A stretch of DNA of 64,000 bases from MED-G105 sp965263305 (GTDB taxonomy: Bacteria; Pseudomonadota; Alphaproteobacteria; Caulobacterales; Parvularculaceae). The notes below the pieces were generated by a model. That model saw only the letters and a list, made by a program, of their open reading frames with translations. It was not told the DNA's origin and did not search any database. Both the position numbers and the translations under genes were made by a program. The stretch spans positions 2,542,001 through 2,606,000 of the forward strand of contig OZ253666.1 of assembly GCA_965263305.1 (NCBI GenBank), given 5' to 3'. Position 1 is the first letter of the stretch. The number at the start of each line of letters is the position of its first letter. This document shows positions 1 to 8,671 of this stretch, piece by piece.

Positions 1-1
1 A

Positions 2-1027
2 TCGATAAAATTAACAGATGTGGCGCGTCATGCGGGCGTATCCCCCATGACCGTTTCACGGGTGATCAACGGTGAAGCGAACGTCCGCGAAACGACGAAA
101 GAAATTGTACTAGAGTCAATCGCCGCGCTCAATTACAAGCCGAATATTTCCGCTCGCGCCCTTGCGGGAAAGCGCGCATATAAACTCGCCCTCCTCTACG
201 GCAATCCGTCAGCCTTTTATCTCAGCGAATTATTGGTCGGGGCGCTGGAGGAGATCAGCCGGCACGGGCACCAATTACTGGTGCACAAAGTTTCGGAGAC
301 GGATACCGAAAAAAAAGTAAAAGAGAGCTTGTCGAAATTAACCGGCGAATATGACGGGGTGATCGTGCCGCCCCCGCTCAGCGACTACACCCATGTTCGT
401 GATTTTCTGATAGATAACGATCTTCCCGCCATTTTTCTGTCCGGGTTAAGCGGCGGTGGGCGCAGTCGAAAAATTTGCATTGATGATTTCGAAGCCGCCA
501 GGGAGATCACCAATTACCTCATTGATTTGGGCCATTCGCGAATTGGGTTTATCAAGGGCAATCCAAATCAGTACTCCACCAAAGAGCGATATAGAGGGTA
601 CAAAGCCGCGTTGTCGGAGCACGGGCTTGGGCTTGATGAAAAGCTGCTCGCGCCTGGCTTGTTTACGTACGCTTCCGGATTGAAAGCTGCAAAGAAATTG
701 TTGGCGGGAGCGAACGCGCCGACGGCGATTTTCGCAAGTAACGATGACATGGCGGCAGCGACGCTCGCGGTTGCAGCATCGGAAGGGTTAACGGTGCCGG
801 ATGATCTATCGGTCGCCGGGTTTGATGATTCGCCTTTGGCTTCGGCCGTTTTTCCGCGACTAACAACAGTCAAGCAACCGCTTGATAAAATGGCGGCAAG
901 CGCCGTGAACTCGTTGATCGATTTAATAGGGCGATCGAAGAATATTGGGGCCGATGACTCTGAAATCGTCCAATTAAACTACCAAATCGTTCTCGGCGAC
1001 AGCACGGACGCCCCATCAATCCAGTAA
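2..1027 (+). CDS. LacI-family transcriptional regulator, 5' end cut by window start
   Basis: The reading frame is open to the left edge. The codons before the first GTG (position 20) read SIKLTD, so this GTG is an internal valine and the true start lies outside the window. What follows is a typical LacI helix-turn-helix (VARHAGVSPMTVSRVING), a hinge, and a periplasmic-binding-protein-like effector domain of about 270 residues ending in the usual family pattern with VPDDLSVAGFDDSPLA. The family represses or activates sugar genes and releases DNA on binding a sugar. It lies upstream of a beta-xylosidase operon, and two LacI-type palindromes occur nearby, so control of this locus is a reasonable inference. 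The effector is unknown; xylose or a xylo-oligosaccharide is the guess. Confidence 0.93.
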   Translation, partial: SIKLTDVARHAGVSPMTVSRVINGEANVRETTKEIVLESIAALNYKPNISARALAGKRAYKLALLYGNPSAFYLSELLVGALEEISRHGHQLLVHKVSETDTEKKVKESLSKLTGEYDGVIVPPPLSDYTHVRDFLIDNDLPAIFLSGLSGGGRSRKICIDDFEAAREITNYLIDLGHSRIGFIKGNPNQYSTKERYRGYKAALSEHGLGLDEKLLAPGLFTYASGLKAAKKLLAGANAPTAIFASNDDMAAATLAVAASEGLTVPDDLSVAGFDDSPLASAVFPRLTTVKQPLDKMAASAVNSLIDLIGRSKNIGADDSEIVQLNYQIVLGDSTDAPSIQ

Positions 1028-1042
1028 ATGCAGCTTTTGCTA

Positions 1043-1085
1043 TTGACACGACCGCCATGCTCGTCAAAATGATAGCGCTAACATT
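1043..1085 (+). promoter_or_regulatory. Candidate promoter with LacI-type operator before the beta-xylosidase operon
   Basis: A TTGACA box lies at 1043-1048. A near-perfect palindrome, ATGATAGCGCTAACAT, lies at 1069-1084 with one mismatched pair and the central AGCGCT typical of LacI-family sites. It overlaps the place where a -10 box and transcription start would fall. The same core and the same spacing from a TTGACA box recur at 9941-9984. Repression of the GH43-galM-phyH operon by the adjacent LacI protein is inferred. Confidence 0.65.
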
Positions 1086-1245
1086 GTGGTGGGGAAAGCA
1101 ACTGCTTGTTTGATATCGCTGGGATTGCGGCGAGAGCCCGTATCTGGCAGCGGCGACGGCCGACGTGCTCCTCCCGAGCGTCGGCCGTTTTGCCATATAG
1201 AAACGCCATAAAGAAACGGCCAAACAACAATAGGCAAAGGCTTCG

Positions 1246-2826
1246 ATGTCAGAAATCAACAATCCGATCCTTCGCGGTTTCAACCCTGACCCTTCCATTT
1301 GCCGAGTACAGAACGATTTTTATATCGCAACATCGACCTTTGAATGGTACCCGGGCGTTCAAATTCATCACTCGACAGATTTAAAAAATTGGCGATTAGT
1401 CCATCGGCCGCTTAATCGAAAATCGTTGTTAGATCTCACCGGCGTTCCCGATTCTTGCGGTGTGTGGGCGCCGTGTTTGTCATACGCCGATGGAATGTTC
1501 TGGCTTTGCTATACAGTGGTTACGCGCTTCGATGGCGATTTTAAAGACACCCATAACTACCTGACATGGTCGACCAAGATTGATGGTGATTGGGCTGATC
1601 CAATTTATATGAATTCAAGCGGGTTCGACCCTAGTCTGTTTCATGATGATGACGGGCGGAAATGGCATTCCAATATGATCTGGGACCATCGGCCTGATCA
1701 AACTTATTTTCGCGGCATTGTCCTTCAGGAATATTGCCACGAGAACCAGAGACTTATCGGCGCTAGGAAAATAATTTTTGATGGTACAAAGACGGATTAT
1801 ACCGAAGGGCCCCATCTATATAAGCGGGGCGGGTATTACTACTTAATGACGGCGGAGGGGGGCACCGGCTACGGTCACGCCGTGACCTTCGCCAGATCAA
1901 AAGATATTTGGGGGCCTTACGAAGAAGATCCGCAACTGCACGCCGTAACGGCGCGGGATAAGCCGAATGCTGATTTGCAGCGCACGGGGCATGGCGCCAT
2001 TGTAGAAGATGTTAACGGGGAATGGTGGATGACACATTTGTGCAGCCGCCCGTTACCAGGCGTTAAGCGTAGTCCGCTGGGGCGTGAGACAGCGTTGCAA
2101 AAAATTCATTGGAGTGATGACGGGTGGGTGCGCTTGAGCGAGCCTGAAACGGCCTATGATGCGGCACCAGTTATAGAGTTGCAGAATATCGAATACGATT
2201 TTTCTGATGATACTCTGCCCCAAGATTTTCAATGGCTTCGTGTTTCCGACGCCGGCGCGTTGTTTTCTATGACAGATCGCCATGATGCACTCAGGCTTTT
2301 TGGCCGTGATTCCTTAGGTAGTTTTTTTCATTCTTCGCTCGTGGCGCGCCGTCAACAGCACTTTAATTACGAGGCGACAGTAGAACTTGAGGCTTCACCT
2401 TCAGATTTCCAACAAATGGCGGGGCTTGTCGCTTATTATAATGCTCATAAATTTCACTACCTATATATATCCTACCATGATCAAAAGGGTTGTGTCTTGC
2501 AGATTATGAGTTGCGAAGGCGATCAGTCTCTGAGCGTCGTTTATCCGATTAAGGATGCGCCAATTGAGATATCGGCCAATCGCAGTATCTCATTGAAGGT
2601 GCGGGTTACGGGCGCGGAATTGCGATTTTTCTGGTCGGACGATGGCGAAAATTGGAAATCCGTAGGCGATGTTTTAGACGCTAGTATTCTATCTGATGAA
2701 GCGGGCAAGGGAGAAGGCGCCAATTTCACGGGGACATTTGTTGGGGTGGCGTGCCAAGATCTAACTGGTCAAAAGATGCCTGCTGATATTCTGAATTTCT
2801 CTTACCGCGAATTTGAAGATTGCTGA
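1246..2826 (+). CDS. xynB: GH43 beta-xylosidase, cytoplasmic
   Basis: A 526-residue glycoside hydrolase family 43 protein with no signal peptide, so it probably cleaves imported xylo-oligosaccharides to xylose in the cytoplasm. The N-terminal five-bladed propeller carries the expected acidic triad: Asp15 in FNPDPSI, Asp128 in SGFDPSLF and Glu187 in TEGPHLY. Residues from about 320 to the end form the concanavalin-like C-terminal domain seen in the long GH43 xylosidases. It is the first gene of an operon and its stop overlaps the galM start. Some relatives also act on arabinofuranosides, so the exact substrate is an inference from family and context. Confidence 0.9.
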   Translation: MSEINNPILRGFNPDPSICRVQNDFYIATSTFEWYPGVQIHHSTDLKNWRLVHRPLNRKSLLDLTGVPDSCGVWAPCLSYADGMFWLCYTVVTRFDGDFKDTHNYLTWSTKIDGDWADPIYMNSSGFDPSLFHDDDGRKWHSNMIWDHRPDQTYFRGIVLQEYCHENQRLIGARKIIFDGTKTDYTEGPHLYKRGGYYYLMTAEGGTGYGHAVTFARSKDIWGPYEEDPQLHAVTARDKPNADLQRTGHGAIVEDVNGEWWMTHLCSRPLPGVKRSPLGRETALQKIHWSDDGWVRLSEPETAYDAAPVIELQNIEYDFSDDTLPQDFQWLRVSDAGALFSMTDRHDALRLFGRDSLGSFFHSSLVARRQQHFNYEATVELEASPSDFQQMAGLVAYYNAHKFHYLYISYHDQKGCVLQIMSCEGDQSLSVVYPIKDAPIEISANRSISLKVRVTGAELRFFWSDDGENWKSVGDVLDASILSDEAGKGEGANFTGTFVGVACQDLTGQKMPADILNFSYREFEDC

Positions 2827-3905
2827 TGAGCGTCATCGACAGAATATCAGAACATGCATTTGACCCAATTACCCATGGGTCAAGTCGAATCGTCGGTGAA
2901 ACAGCCAGTGGCGAGAAGGTTTTTGAGCACCGGTTGATAAACGAAAATGGGCTCGAAATCCGAGCCATTGATTTTGGCGCTATCATCACGGGGCTGTTAA
3001 CGCCAGACCGCAAAGGGGAGTATCGAAATATTGTCCTGAGCCATTCGAGTTTGGACGCATATGAGCGGTGCAAAGATTATATTGGCGCCGTTGTAGGCCG
3101 GTTTGCGGGGCGTATTGGTGGCGCGGCCTATGAAGAAAACGGTCAAATCGTGGAATTGGAGAAGAACGAAAACGGGTCATGCCTTCATGGCGGCGGCGGT
3201 GGGTTCCACAAGAAGGTTTGGCGTGGTCGCATCATCAGTCACGCCCTTGGCGCATCGATAGAGTTTCGCCTGAGATCGAAACACCGGGATGGAGGGTTTC
3301 CGGGGAACCTTGACGTGGTTGTGCGATATTCATTGACCCATGATGACAGGTTGTGCGTTGAATATGAGGCGGAAAGTGACGCTCTGACACATGTTAATCT
3401 AACACAGCATTCATATTTCAATTTGTCGGGGCGTGAAGGCGCGTCAATTCGAGATCACGACCTACAGGTGAATGCGCGCCAATTATTGAGCCAGGACGAG
3501 AACCAGATTCCGGATGGCAGGAAGACAACCATATATCGCTCGCAATATGACTTTAGTCATGGTCGAATCATTGGCGAGGCGGCAGATTGGATTGACCACG
3601 ATTTCGTGTTGTTATCCGAGGAGGAGCCAGTGCGGCGGGCAGGCGTGCTTTTTCATCCTCACAGCGGTCGAAAGATTGTTGTTTGGACAGATCAGCCATC
3701 ATTGCATGTTTATGCAGGTCAGAACCTTGGAAAATCCAAGGGCGATCGGTTTTTAAAATCGGCCGGATTATGTCTCGAAACGCAAAGGTTTCCCAATTCG
3801 CCGAATATAAGGGCGTTTCCATCGACCCGGCTAAGCCCAGGTGAAGTCTATCGTCACCGGACGGTGTTTTCCTTCTCGACGGACAATATTGGGAGCGATC
3901 GATGA
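2826..3905 (+). CDS. galM: Aldose 1-epimerase
   Basis: Mutarotase of the GalM family, which interconverts alpha and beta anomers of free aldoses. Visible marks are the general-acid histidine in LTQHSYFNLSG and the C-terminal glutamate in LCLETQRFPNSPN. The frame is open a little further upstream through TTG and CTG codons, but the ATG at 2826 overlaps the preceding stop (TGATG), the usual sign of translational coupling. In this operon it would act on xylose or another sugar released by the GH43 enzyme and supply the anomer needed by the dehydrogenase encoded at 6067-7035. No signal peptide is seen. Confidence 0.9.
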   Translation: MSVIDRISEHAFDPITHGSSRIVGETASGEKVFEHRLINENGLEIRAIDFGAIITGLLTPDRKGEYRNIVLSHSSLDAYERCKDYIGAVVGRFAGRIGGAAYEENGQIVELEKNENGSCLHGGGGGFHKKVWRGRIISHALGASIEFRLRSKHRDGGFPGNLDVVVRYSLTHDDRLCVEYEAESDALTHVNLTQHSYFNLSGREGASIRDHDLQVNARQLLSQDENQIPDGRKTTIYRSQYDFSHGRIIGEAADWIDHDFVLLSEEEPVRRAGVLFHPHSGRKIVVWTDQPSLHVYAGQNLGKSKGDRFLKSAGLCLETQRFPNSPNIRAFPSTRLSPGEVYRHRTVFSFSTDNIGSDR

Positions 3906-4618
3906 CGAAAATTTCAGACCATCATCAAAAGACCGCGGAAGACTTTTGGCGTGAAGGGTTTTGTTACCTTCCTGGCTTTTTCTGCGCGTTGAAAATGGAT
4001 CGCCTCAATGCATTGATCGAGCGCCATTTTGGAGCGGCGCCTGAATTTGAGCACAGCGAAGAATTTTTGCGAAAATCCGCGACGGAAGTGGTCCCTTGGT
4101 TTCCTCAGCGCGAAGGGGTCACGGACTTTGACGGTATCGAGAACGATGAAGAATTCCGCGCCATAACCCATGCGATTTTGGGTGAAGCATTCGAGAACCA
4201 ATATTGTATGGTGATGTTTTCTAAAGCTGGCACGAGCGGTCAAGCATGGCATCAAGATTGTCCACCAGAAGGACAATACTATAACTTAAACAGGCTTGTT
4301 TACACGTCGGACATTTTGGACGAATGTGGCGGTCAGGTTGTGGTAAAACCTCGATCCCACAAAGCTGGCGTCCTGTCTGTTGGAGAGCCCCATGGTGATA
4401 TGGGCGGCCAGATCGTTTTGACCCCTAAACAAGGCGATTTATTATTGCTTCATGGACATTGTTGGCATCGTGTCTTGCCAATTAAGAAAAAGTACCGGTT
4501 TTCAACAAACTTCCGTGCTGCGTCCGCCGGGGCGCCCGATGATCTGACCGATATCTGCGTATACCGAAATATGCGCTTTCAATTTTCGACGGCTCAAGTC
4601 ATCGAGGAGAGGGCTTAG
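3902..4618 (+). CDS. Phytanoyl-CoA dioxygenase (PhyH) family protein
   Basis: A 238-residue Fe(II)/2-oxoglutarate-dependent dioxygenase-like protein. The HxD pair is visible in WHQDCPPEG and the distal metal histidine in HGHCWHRVLP, followed by an arginine-rich strand suited to binding 2-oxoglutarate. Its ATG overlaps the galM stop by four bases, so it belongs to the beta-xylosidase operon. PhyH relatives hydroxylate many small molecules and the substrate cannot be read from the sequence. Its place among sugar genes suggests it modifies a substituent or product of the same polysaccharide, but this is speculation. Confidence 0.8.
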   Translation: MTKISDHHQKTAEDFWREGFCYLPGFFCALKMDRLNALIERHFGAAPEFEHSEEFLRKSATEVVPWFPQREGVTDFDGIENDEEFRAITHAILGEAFENQYCMVMFSKAGTSGQAWHQDCPPEGQYYNLNRLVYTSDILDECGGQVVVKPRSHKAGVLSVGEPHGDMGGQIVLTPKQGDLLLLHGHCWHRVLPIKKKYRFSTNFRAASAGAPDDLTDICVYRNMRFQFSTAQVIEERA

Positions 4619-4834
4619 AATTTTCGGTCAAACACCAAGCATTGTTTTCGTTGCGATATAAAAATATGCACCAAATTTTAGCGTAAAATTGTTTGGTTAG
4701 AAGAAAATGCGTTTCATTATTTGAACAATAGATAATTTCGTAAATCGAATATTTTATTACGCATTGCCGTTGCTCAACAGTTTATGATAGGCATCACGAT
4801 TTGTTGATAGGCCTGTCTTGAATGGGGGAAAGTC

Positions 4835-5602
4835 GTGTCGAGTATCTCACTAACTGCGCAAAAGTCATTAAATGTGCTTGAGTGCGTTGCTGGTGCAAAT
4901 CGTCCTCTATCGGTCTCTGAAATTGCTGAGTTTGTCGGTATTCAACGAAACGCAGCATATAGATCCGTATTTACGCTTTGTTCAGAAGGGTATTTAAATC
5001 AGCATAGTGATGGAAAATACTCACTAAGCGCCAAACTCTGGGCGATTTCTTCGCAATGGTTTGGCGCGAAAATTCCAATGGAACCTCTGCAAGAATATTT
5101 GGATGGGTTAAGTCAAAAAACCGGTCTTCACGCCTCCATAGGGGTGCTTGAAGGTTCTTTCATTACTGTAATTGCGATTGGGAACTGTGATACTCATCCA
5201 TGTAAAGCAAAAATAGGGGCGCGAATACCGGCTCATTGCTCTTCGATGGGGCGTGCAATTTTTGGGAACAGTTCCCTGAGATTAGTCAGCGAAATAATGG
5301 AGTCTGGGCTAGATCAACATACGGAGCACACAATCACGCAGCCATTCGAATTTAGAAAAGAAGTTGAGGCATCGTGCAAGCGTGGTTATGGCGTCGCTAA
5401 CCTCGAAGTTGCTGGAAGCCTGCGAAGTGTGGGCGTTGATATAAGCAAAGAAATATCGGTGCCGCGTCTCGCGATGAGTCTAAACGGGGCTTCGGAGTTT
5501 TTTGACGAAGAATGCATCGATGAATTTGGAGAGATGATCGTTGCAAATAAGGAATTACTAAAAGCCAGATTAGATCAGTCGGTTCATCAGGTGCAATTAT
5601 GA
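4835..5602 (+). CDS. IclR-family transcriptional regulator
   Basis: 255 residues. An N-terminal winged helix-turn-helix (about residues 8-68, LSVSEIAEFVGIQRNAAYRSVFTL) is followed by an IclR-type effector domain with the conserved HCSSMGRAIF stretch. The start is GTG, with GGGGGAA four bases before it. IclR proteins sense small carbon metabolites and usually control adjacent catabolic genes. The gene and the 216 bp in front of it are clearly more AT-rich than the neighbouring enzyme genes. It is coupled by ATGA to a small unknown gene. Its target could be that gene, itself, or the sugar locus. Confidence 0.88.
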   Translation: MSSISLTAQKSLNVLECVAGANRPLSVSEIAEFVGIQRNAAYRSVFTLCSEGYLNQHSDGKYSLSAKLWAISSQWFGAKIPMEPLQEYLDGLSQKTGLHASIGVLEGSFITVIAIGNCDTHPCKAKIGARIPAHCSSMGRAIFGNSSLRLVSEIMESGLDQHTEHTITQPFEFRKEVEASCKRGYGVANLEVAGSLRSVGVDISKEISVPRLAMSLNGASEFFDEECIDEFGEMIVANKELLKARLDQSVHQVQL

Positions 5603-5973
5603 TTTCCCATAATGACGATCTCCCAGACGCCATTTCGATTTTCCAATCTCGAAAAGAACCCGGGCCCATTATTGAACTGGTAAAGCTTTACCATTCAAGC
5701 GAAGTCATGCTCGGATTGCTCAATGAACAGGAAAACCAGCTCTCCAGAGGTGAATCAATTAGTGAAAAAATCCTGGAACTTCAATCGGATCTGATTTCCG
5801 TTATCATGAAAATGGAAGCGCAAACACTTGATGATGTTCTCGCAAAATTCTCTGTTTGGTTTGTCGATAACCCCGAGCAGGCCGGGCATTCTGAGCTGCT
5901 AGTGAGGTATGAAAAGATGGGACGATCCGCATACGCTGATTTGTGCGACCTTGTGCGCAAGGGAGAGAACTGA
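5599..5973 (+). CDS. Small protein of unknown function coupled to the IclR gene
   Basis: 124 residues, mostly predicted helix, acidic, with no membrane segment, signal peptide or motif I recognise. The ATG overlaps the IclR stop by four bases (ATGA), which argues that it is a real gene translated together with the regulator. The middle part (ISEKILELQSDLISVIMKME) looks like an amphipathic helix. It may be a partner or co-sensor of the IclR protein; the only support is the coupling. Confidence 0.6.
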   Translation: MISHNDDLPDAISIFQSRKEPGPIIELVKLYHSSEVMLGLLNEQENQLSRGESISEKILELQSDLISVIMKMEAQTLDDVLAKFSVWFVDNPEQAGHSELLVRYEKMGRSAYADLCDLVRKGEN

Positions 5974-6066
5974 TCTCGTCCAAACGCAGTCGTCTTGTGA
6001 TAATCTTCTTCTTGTTGCCGGTTTGGCATTGACGGGCGGATATTCGGGCATTCGCCTACGAGATCG

Positions 6067-7035
6067 TCAGCGACTAACGTCCAGTCGCGCCCGGATGTCG
6101 TCGAGGGTAACCTGAAGCATCAGGCTTTTTTGATGCGGAACAAGTGATGACTGTCTTGCGCCGGCGCGAACATCTTCGCACATAGAGATCGCTTGATATT
6201 CATACCCCCGGGTTTCTCGCGACGCGGTAAATGAATCAATGCAATCGTCTATTTTATGTAAGAAGCATTCGTGACAACGAAATGCATCGGGAATAACGAT
6301 GTACCCGTCAGACCCGATAATGTGCGCCGCGTTTCGTAAGCGCGTTTTGAAACTTGTACCAATCGTCACTGTGACATCGCCAATTTTTAGGATCGCTGTC
6401 ACATCATCTTCTACGCCGTTGGGTGCTTTGGTCCCGATAGCCTCGATAAGCTGCGGCGTACCGGGGGCAAAATAGCTTGCAATGGCGACCGGATAGACGC
6501 CCATTTCCAGCAAGCATCCACCGCCAAGTGTTGCATCATATTCTCTCTGCTGAGGGTGGTAGGGGATCGGGTAACCGAAATCAGTCTTGATATGGAGGAT
6601 CTCGCCAATACGGCCTTCATCGCACCATGATTTGGCTTTGCGCATCGCGGGCAGGAAATAGGTCCACATCGCCTCCATCAGATAATTGCCCGTCTCATCG
6701 GCGGTATTGATCAAGTCCCGAGATTGTTCAGCGCCAACGGTCAGCGGTTTTTCACACAACACCGCTTTTCCGGCGACGAGGGCCGCTTTCGCATTGTCGA
6801 GATGGAGGGTGTGGGGCGTGCCGATATAAATGCAATCGATATCGGGGTCAGCCAGCATGGCGTCATAGGATGTATAGGTAGTTTTTATATCGAATTGACG
6901 CGCGAATGTATTGGCCGCGTCTTGGGTGCGCGAGCAAACGGCAAAGAGTTCTGCGTCCATAACTTTATGAAAATCTCCGCAGAACCATTCCGCCATCCGC
7001 CCTGTGCTTAGTATCCCCCAGCGTAGTTTTTCCAT
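6067..7035 (-). CDS. Gfo/Idh/MocA-family oxidoreductase, possible D-xylose dehydrogenase
   Basis: 322 residues with an N-terminal Rossmann fold (WGILSTGRMAEWF) and the family's catalytic CEKPLT motif near residue 95. The variant glycine loop resembles dimeric dihydrodiol / D-xylose 1-dehydrogenases (NADP) rather than inositol dehydrogenases. Such an enzyme would oxidise xylose to xylonolactone, the first step of the Dahms or Weimberg route. No xylose isomerase or xylulokinase is present in the window, which fits an oxidative route but does not prove it. It is the last gene of a minus-strand operon behind the transporter and GH26-like genes, with 18 bp to the transporter. Confidence 0.8.
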   Translation of the reverse strand: MEKLRWGILSTGRMAEWFCGDFHKVMDAELFAVCSRTQDAANTFARQFDIKTTYTSYDAMLADPDIDCIYIGTPHTLHLDNAKAALVAGKAVLCEKPLTVGAEQSRDLINTADETGNYLMEAMWTYFLPAMRKAKSWCDEGRIGEILHIKTDFGYPIPYHPQQREYDATLGGGCLLEMGVYPVAIASYFAPGTPQLIEAIGTKAPNGVEDDVTAILKIGDVTVTIGTSFKTRLRNAAHIIGSDGYIVIPDAFRCHECFLHKIDDCIDSFTASRETRGYEYQAISMCEDVRAGARQSSLVPHQKSLMLQVTLDDIRARLDVSR

Positions 7036-7053
7036 GGCCTTAAATTGGTTTCC

Positions 7054-8616
7054 TCACGATCTAGCGGCAAGTTTCGTCTCCAATTCCTCCAGCGATAATC
7101 CTTTCGTTTCAGGCAGGAGCCAAATGATGAGGACGAGGCCGATAATGGCAAATACGGAGAATGAGAAAAAGACACCGGCGGCGCCAAAGGTGGCGACTTC
7201 CCACGGGAATAGAAACTGCACCAACCAACTGGCGCCGCTATTGAAAATCGTCACAAGTGAGATCGCGACCCCGCGAATTTTGACAGGGAAAATCTCCGAT
7301 AAGAGGACCCACATGACGGGGCCTAATGAGATCGCAAATGACGCGACGAAGCCTAAGATCCCGAACAGGATCAACCGTGAATTAGCCGACATTGAGGCGT
7401 TCAAAATTGCAGCTTCGTTGTCTCTGAACGCGGTTTCACCAACCGCCCCACGCACGGCGTTTTTGAAGGAAACGTCGCTTTGATATTCAATGCCTTCGAT
7501 TGACTGGAGTTGCTGCCGGTCGACCGTCTCTTCCAATTGTGCGATGGCGTCTGCATCGATTTCATATGTTGCTTGTTGGAAACCCCAGGCGACAATAGCC
7601 ATGCTGATGGCAACGCCCGTGAGGCCAATAATGAGGAGCGGCTTTCTACCCAGTGAATCAATCGTCATCATCGCGACGATGGTGAAGACGATATTCACGA
7701 TTCCGATCACGACAGCTTGGGCGAAGGCGGCGTTCGTGCCGACCCCCGACAGTTCAAATATCGTCGTTGCGTAGAAGAATACGATATTGATGCCGGTGAT
7801 CTGTTGGACGATGGCGACAATAATGCCAATCGTCAAAATGAAGATCATTTTTCTAGAGAACAGTTCGTTCAACCGGTCGCCAAGGGTTGTTTTTGCACCA
7901 CCAATGGCGGCACGAAGGTCTGATTTCGCGCCCTCAACCTGGTCCGATGTAACAATTTTCGATAGGACGTTTTCCGCATCGCCCCACTGACCATTTGCGG
8001 CGAGCCATCTTGGGCTGCGTGGCACAAAGGTCAGCATAATGAGCCATAAGAGGGCGGGTAACGTCTCTACGCCCAACATCCAATTCCATGTATTTGTATC
8101 GAGGGCGATGGATTTTACCCAAGAGGCGTCAGAACCGGCGAGTGATTGAATGAAATAGTTGACAAAATAGGCCGATGACAGACCGATCACGATGGTGAAT
8201 TGGTTGATCGCCACGAAGCGGCCGCGCAATCGGGCGGGGGAGAGCTCAGCAATATAGATCGGCGCAATTACCAATGATCCGAAGGCGTAACCGCCCACAG
8301 CGCGGGCGATGACCAGGTGCATGAAACTGTCGGCAAGGGCGGAGAAAACCGCTGAAATGGTATATAAGAGCGCCAGTAATTGGAGGACCCGTTTGCGCCC
8401 GACAAAGTCCGCGAGGGGACCGACCGTCAATGACGCAAAAATCGCAGCAAGGGTTGGCGCACTGACGACCAAGCCTTGTTGAATCGGGTCGAGGTCGAAT
8501 TCTCTTGTGACAAACCCAACAACACCCGAGATAACGGAGGCGTCAAACCCAAAGACAAAACCACCTAAAGCGATGATCGAAGAATATACGAGTGCGTTGC
8601 GCGTTTCCGGCGCCAT
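7054..8616 (-). CDS. MFS sugar:proton symporter (sugar porter family)
   Basis: 520 residues with twelve membrane segments. Family signatures are GFDASVISG in segment 1, DFVGRKRVL between segments 2 and 3, PRSPRWL at the end of segment 6, QQITGINIVFFYA in segment 7, DSLGRKPLL, and the closing PETKGLSLEELE. It resembles XylE/GalP-type monosaccharide importers. An extra hydrophilic stretch of about 65 residues sits before the segment containing GPVMWVLLSEIFP, longer than in the paralogue at 14218-15621. AGGAAA lies just before the ATG. It probably imports xylose or short oligosaccharides from the periplasm. Confidence 0.9.
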   Translation of the reverse strand: MAPETRNALVYSSIIALGGFVFGFDASVISGVVGFVTREFDLDPIQQGLVVSAPTLAAIFASLTVGPLADFVGRKRVLQLLALLYTISAVFSALADSFMHLVIARAVGGYAFGSLVIAPIYIAELSPARLRGRFVAINQFTIVIGLSSAYFVNYFIQSLAGSDASWVKSIALDTNTWNWMLGVETLPALLWLIMLTFVPRSPRWLAANGQWGDAENVLSKIVTSDQVEGAKSDLRAAIGGAKTTLGDRLNELFSRKMIFILTIGIIVAIVQQITGINIVFFYATTIFELSGVGTNAAFAQAVVIGIVNIVFTIVAMMTIDSLGRKPLLIIGLTGVAISMAIVAWGFQQATYEIDADAIAQLEETVDRQQLQSIEGIEYQSDVSFKNAVRGAVGETAFRDNEAAILNASMSANSRLILFGILGFVASFAISLGPVMWVLLSEIFPVKIRGVAISLVTIFNSGASWLVQFLFPWEVATFGAAGVFFSFSVFAIIGLVLIIWLLPETKGLSLEELETKLAARS

Positions 8617-8671
8617 AGCGTTTCCTCACAGTAGCGCCGGGTTCTTTTGCCCGGTCGTTAGGGGGCGGCGT

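Noticed and set aside
870..1298. 142-codon minus-strand frame over the end of lacI and the first promoter
   Set aside because: It runs antisense to LacI and GH43 coding DNA, covers the operator, and has no recognisable protein features.
7004..7483. 159-codon plus-strand frame opposite the sugar porter
   Set aside because: It is a mirror of a strongly conserved transporter gene on the other strand; composition explains the open frame.
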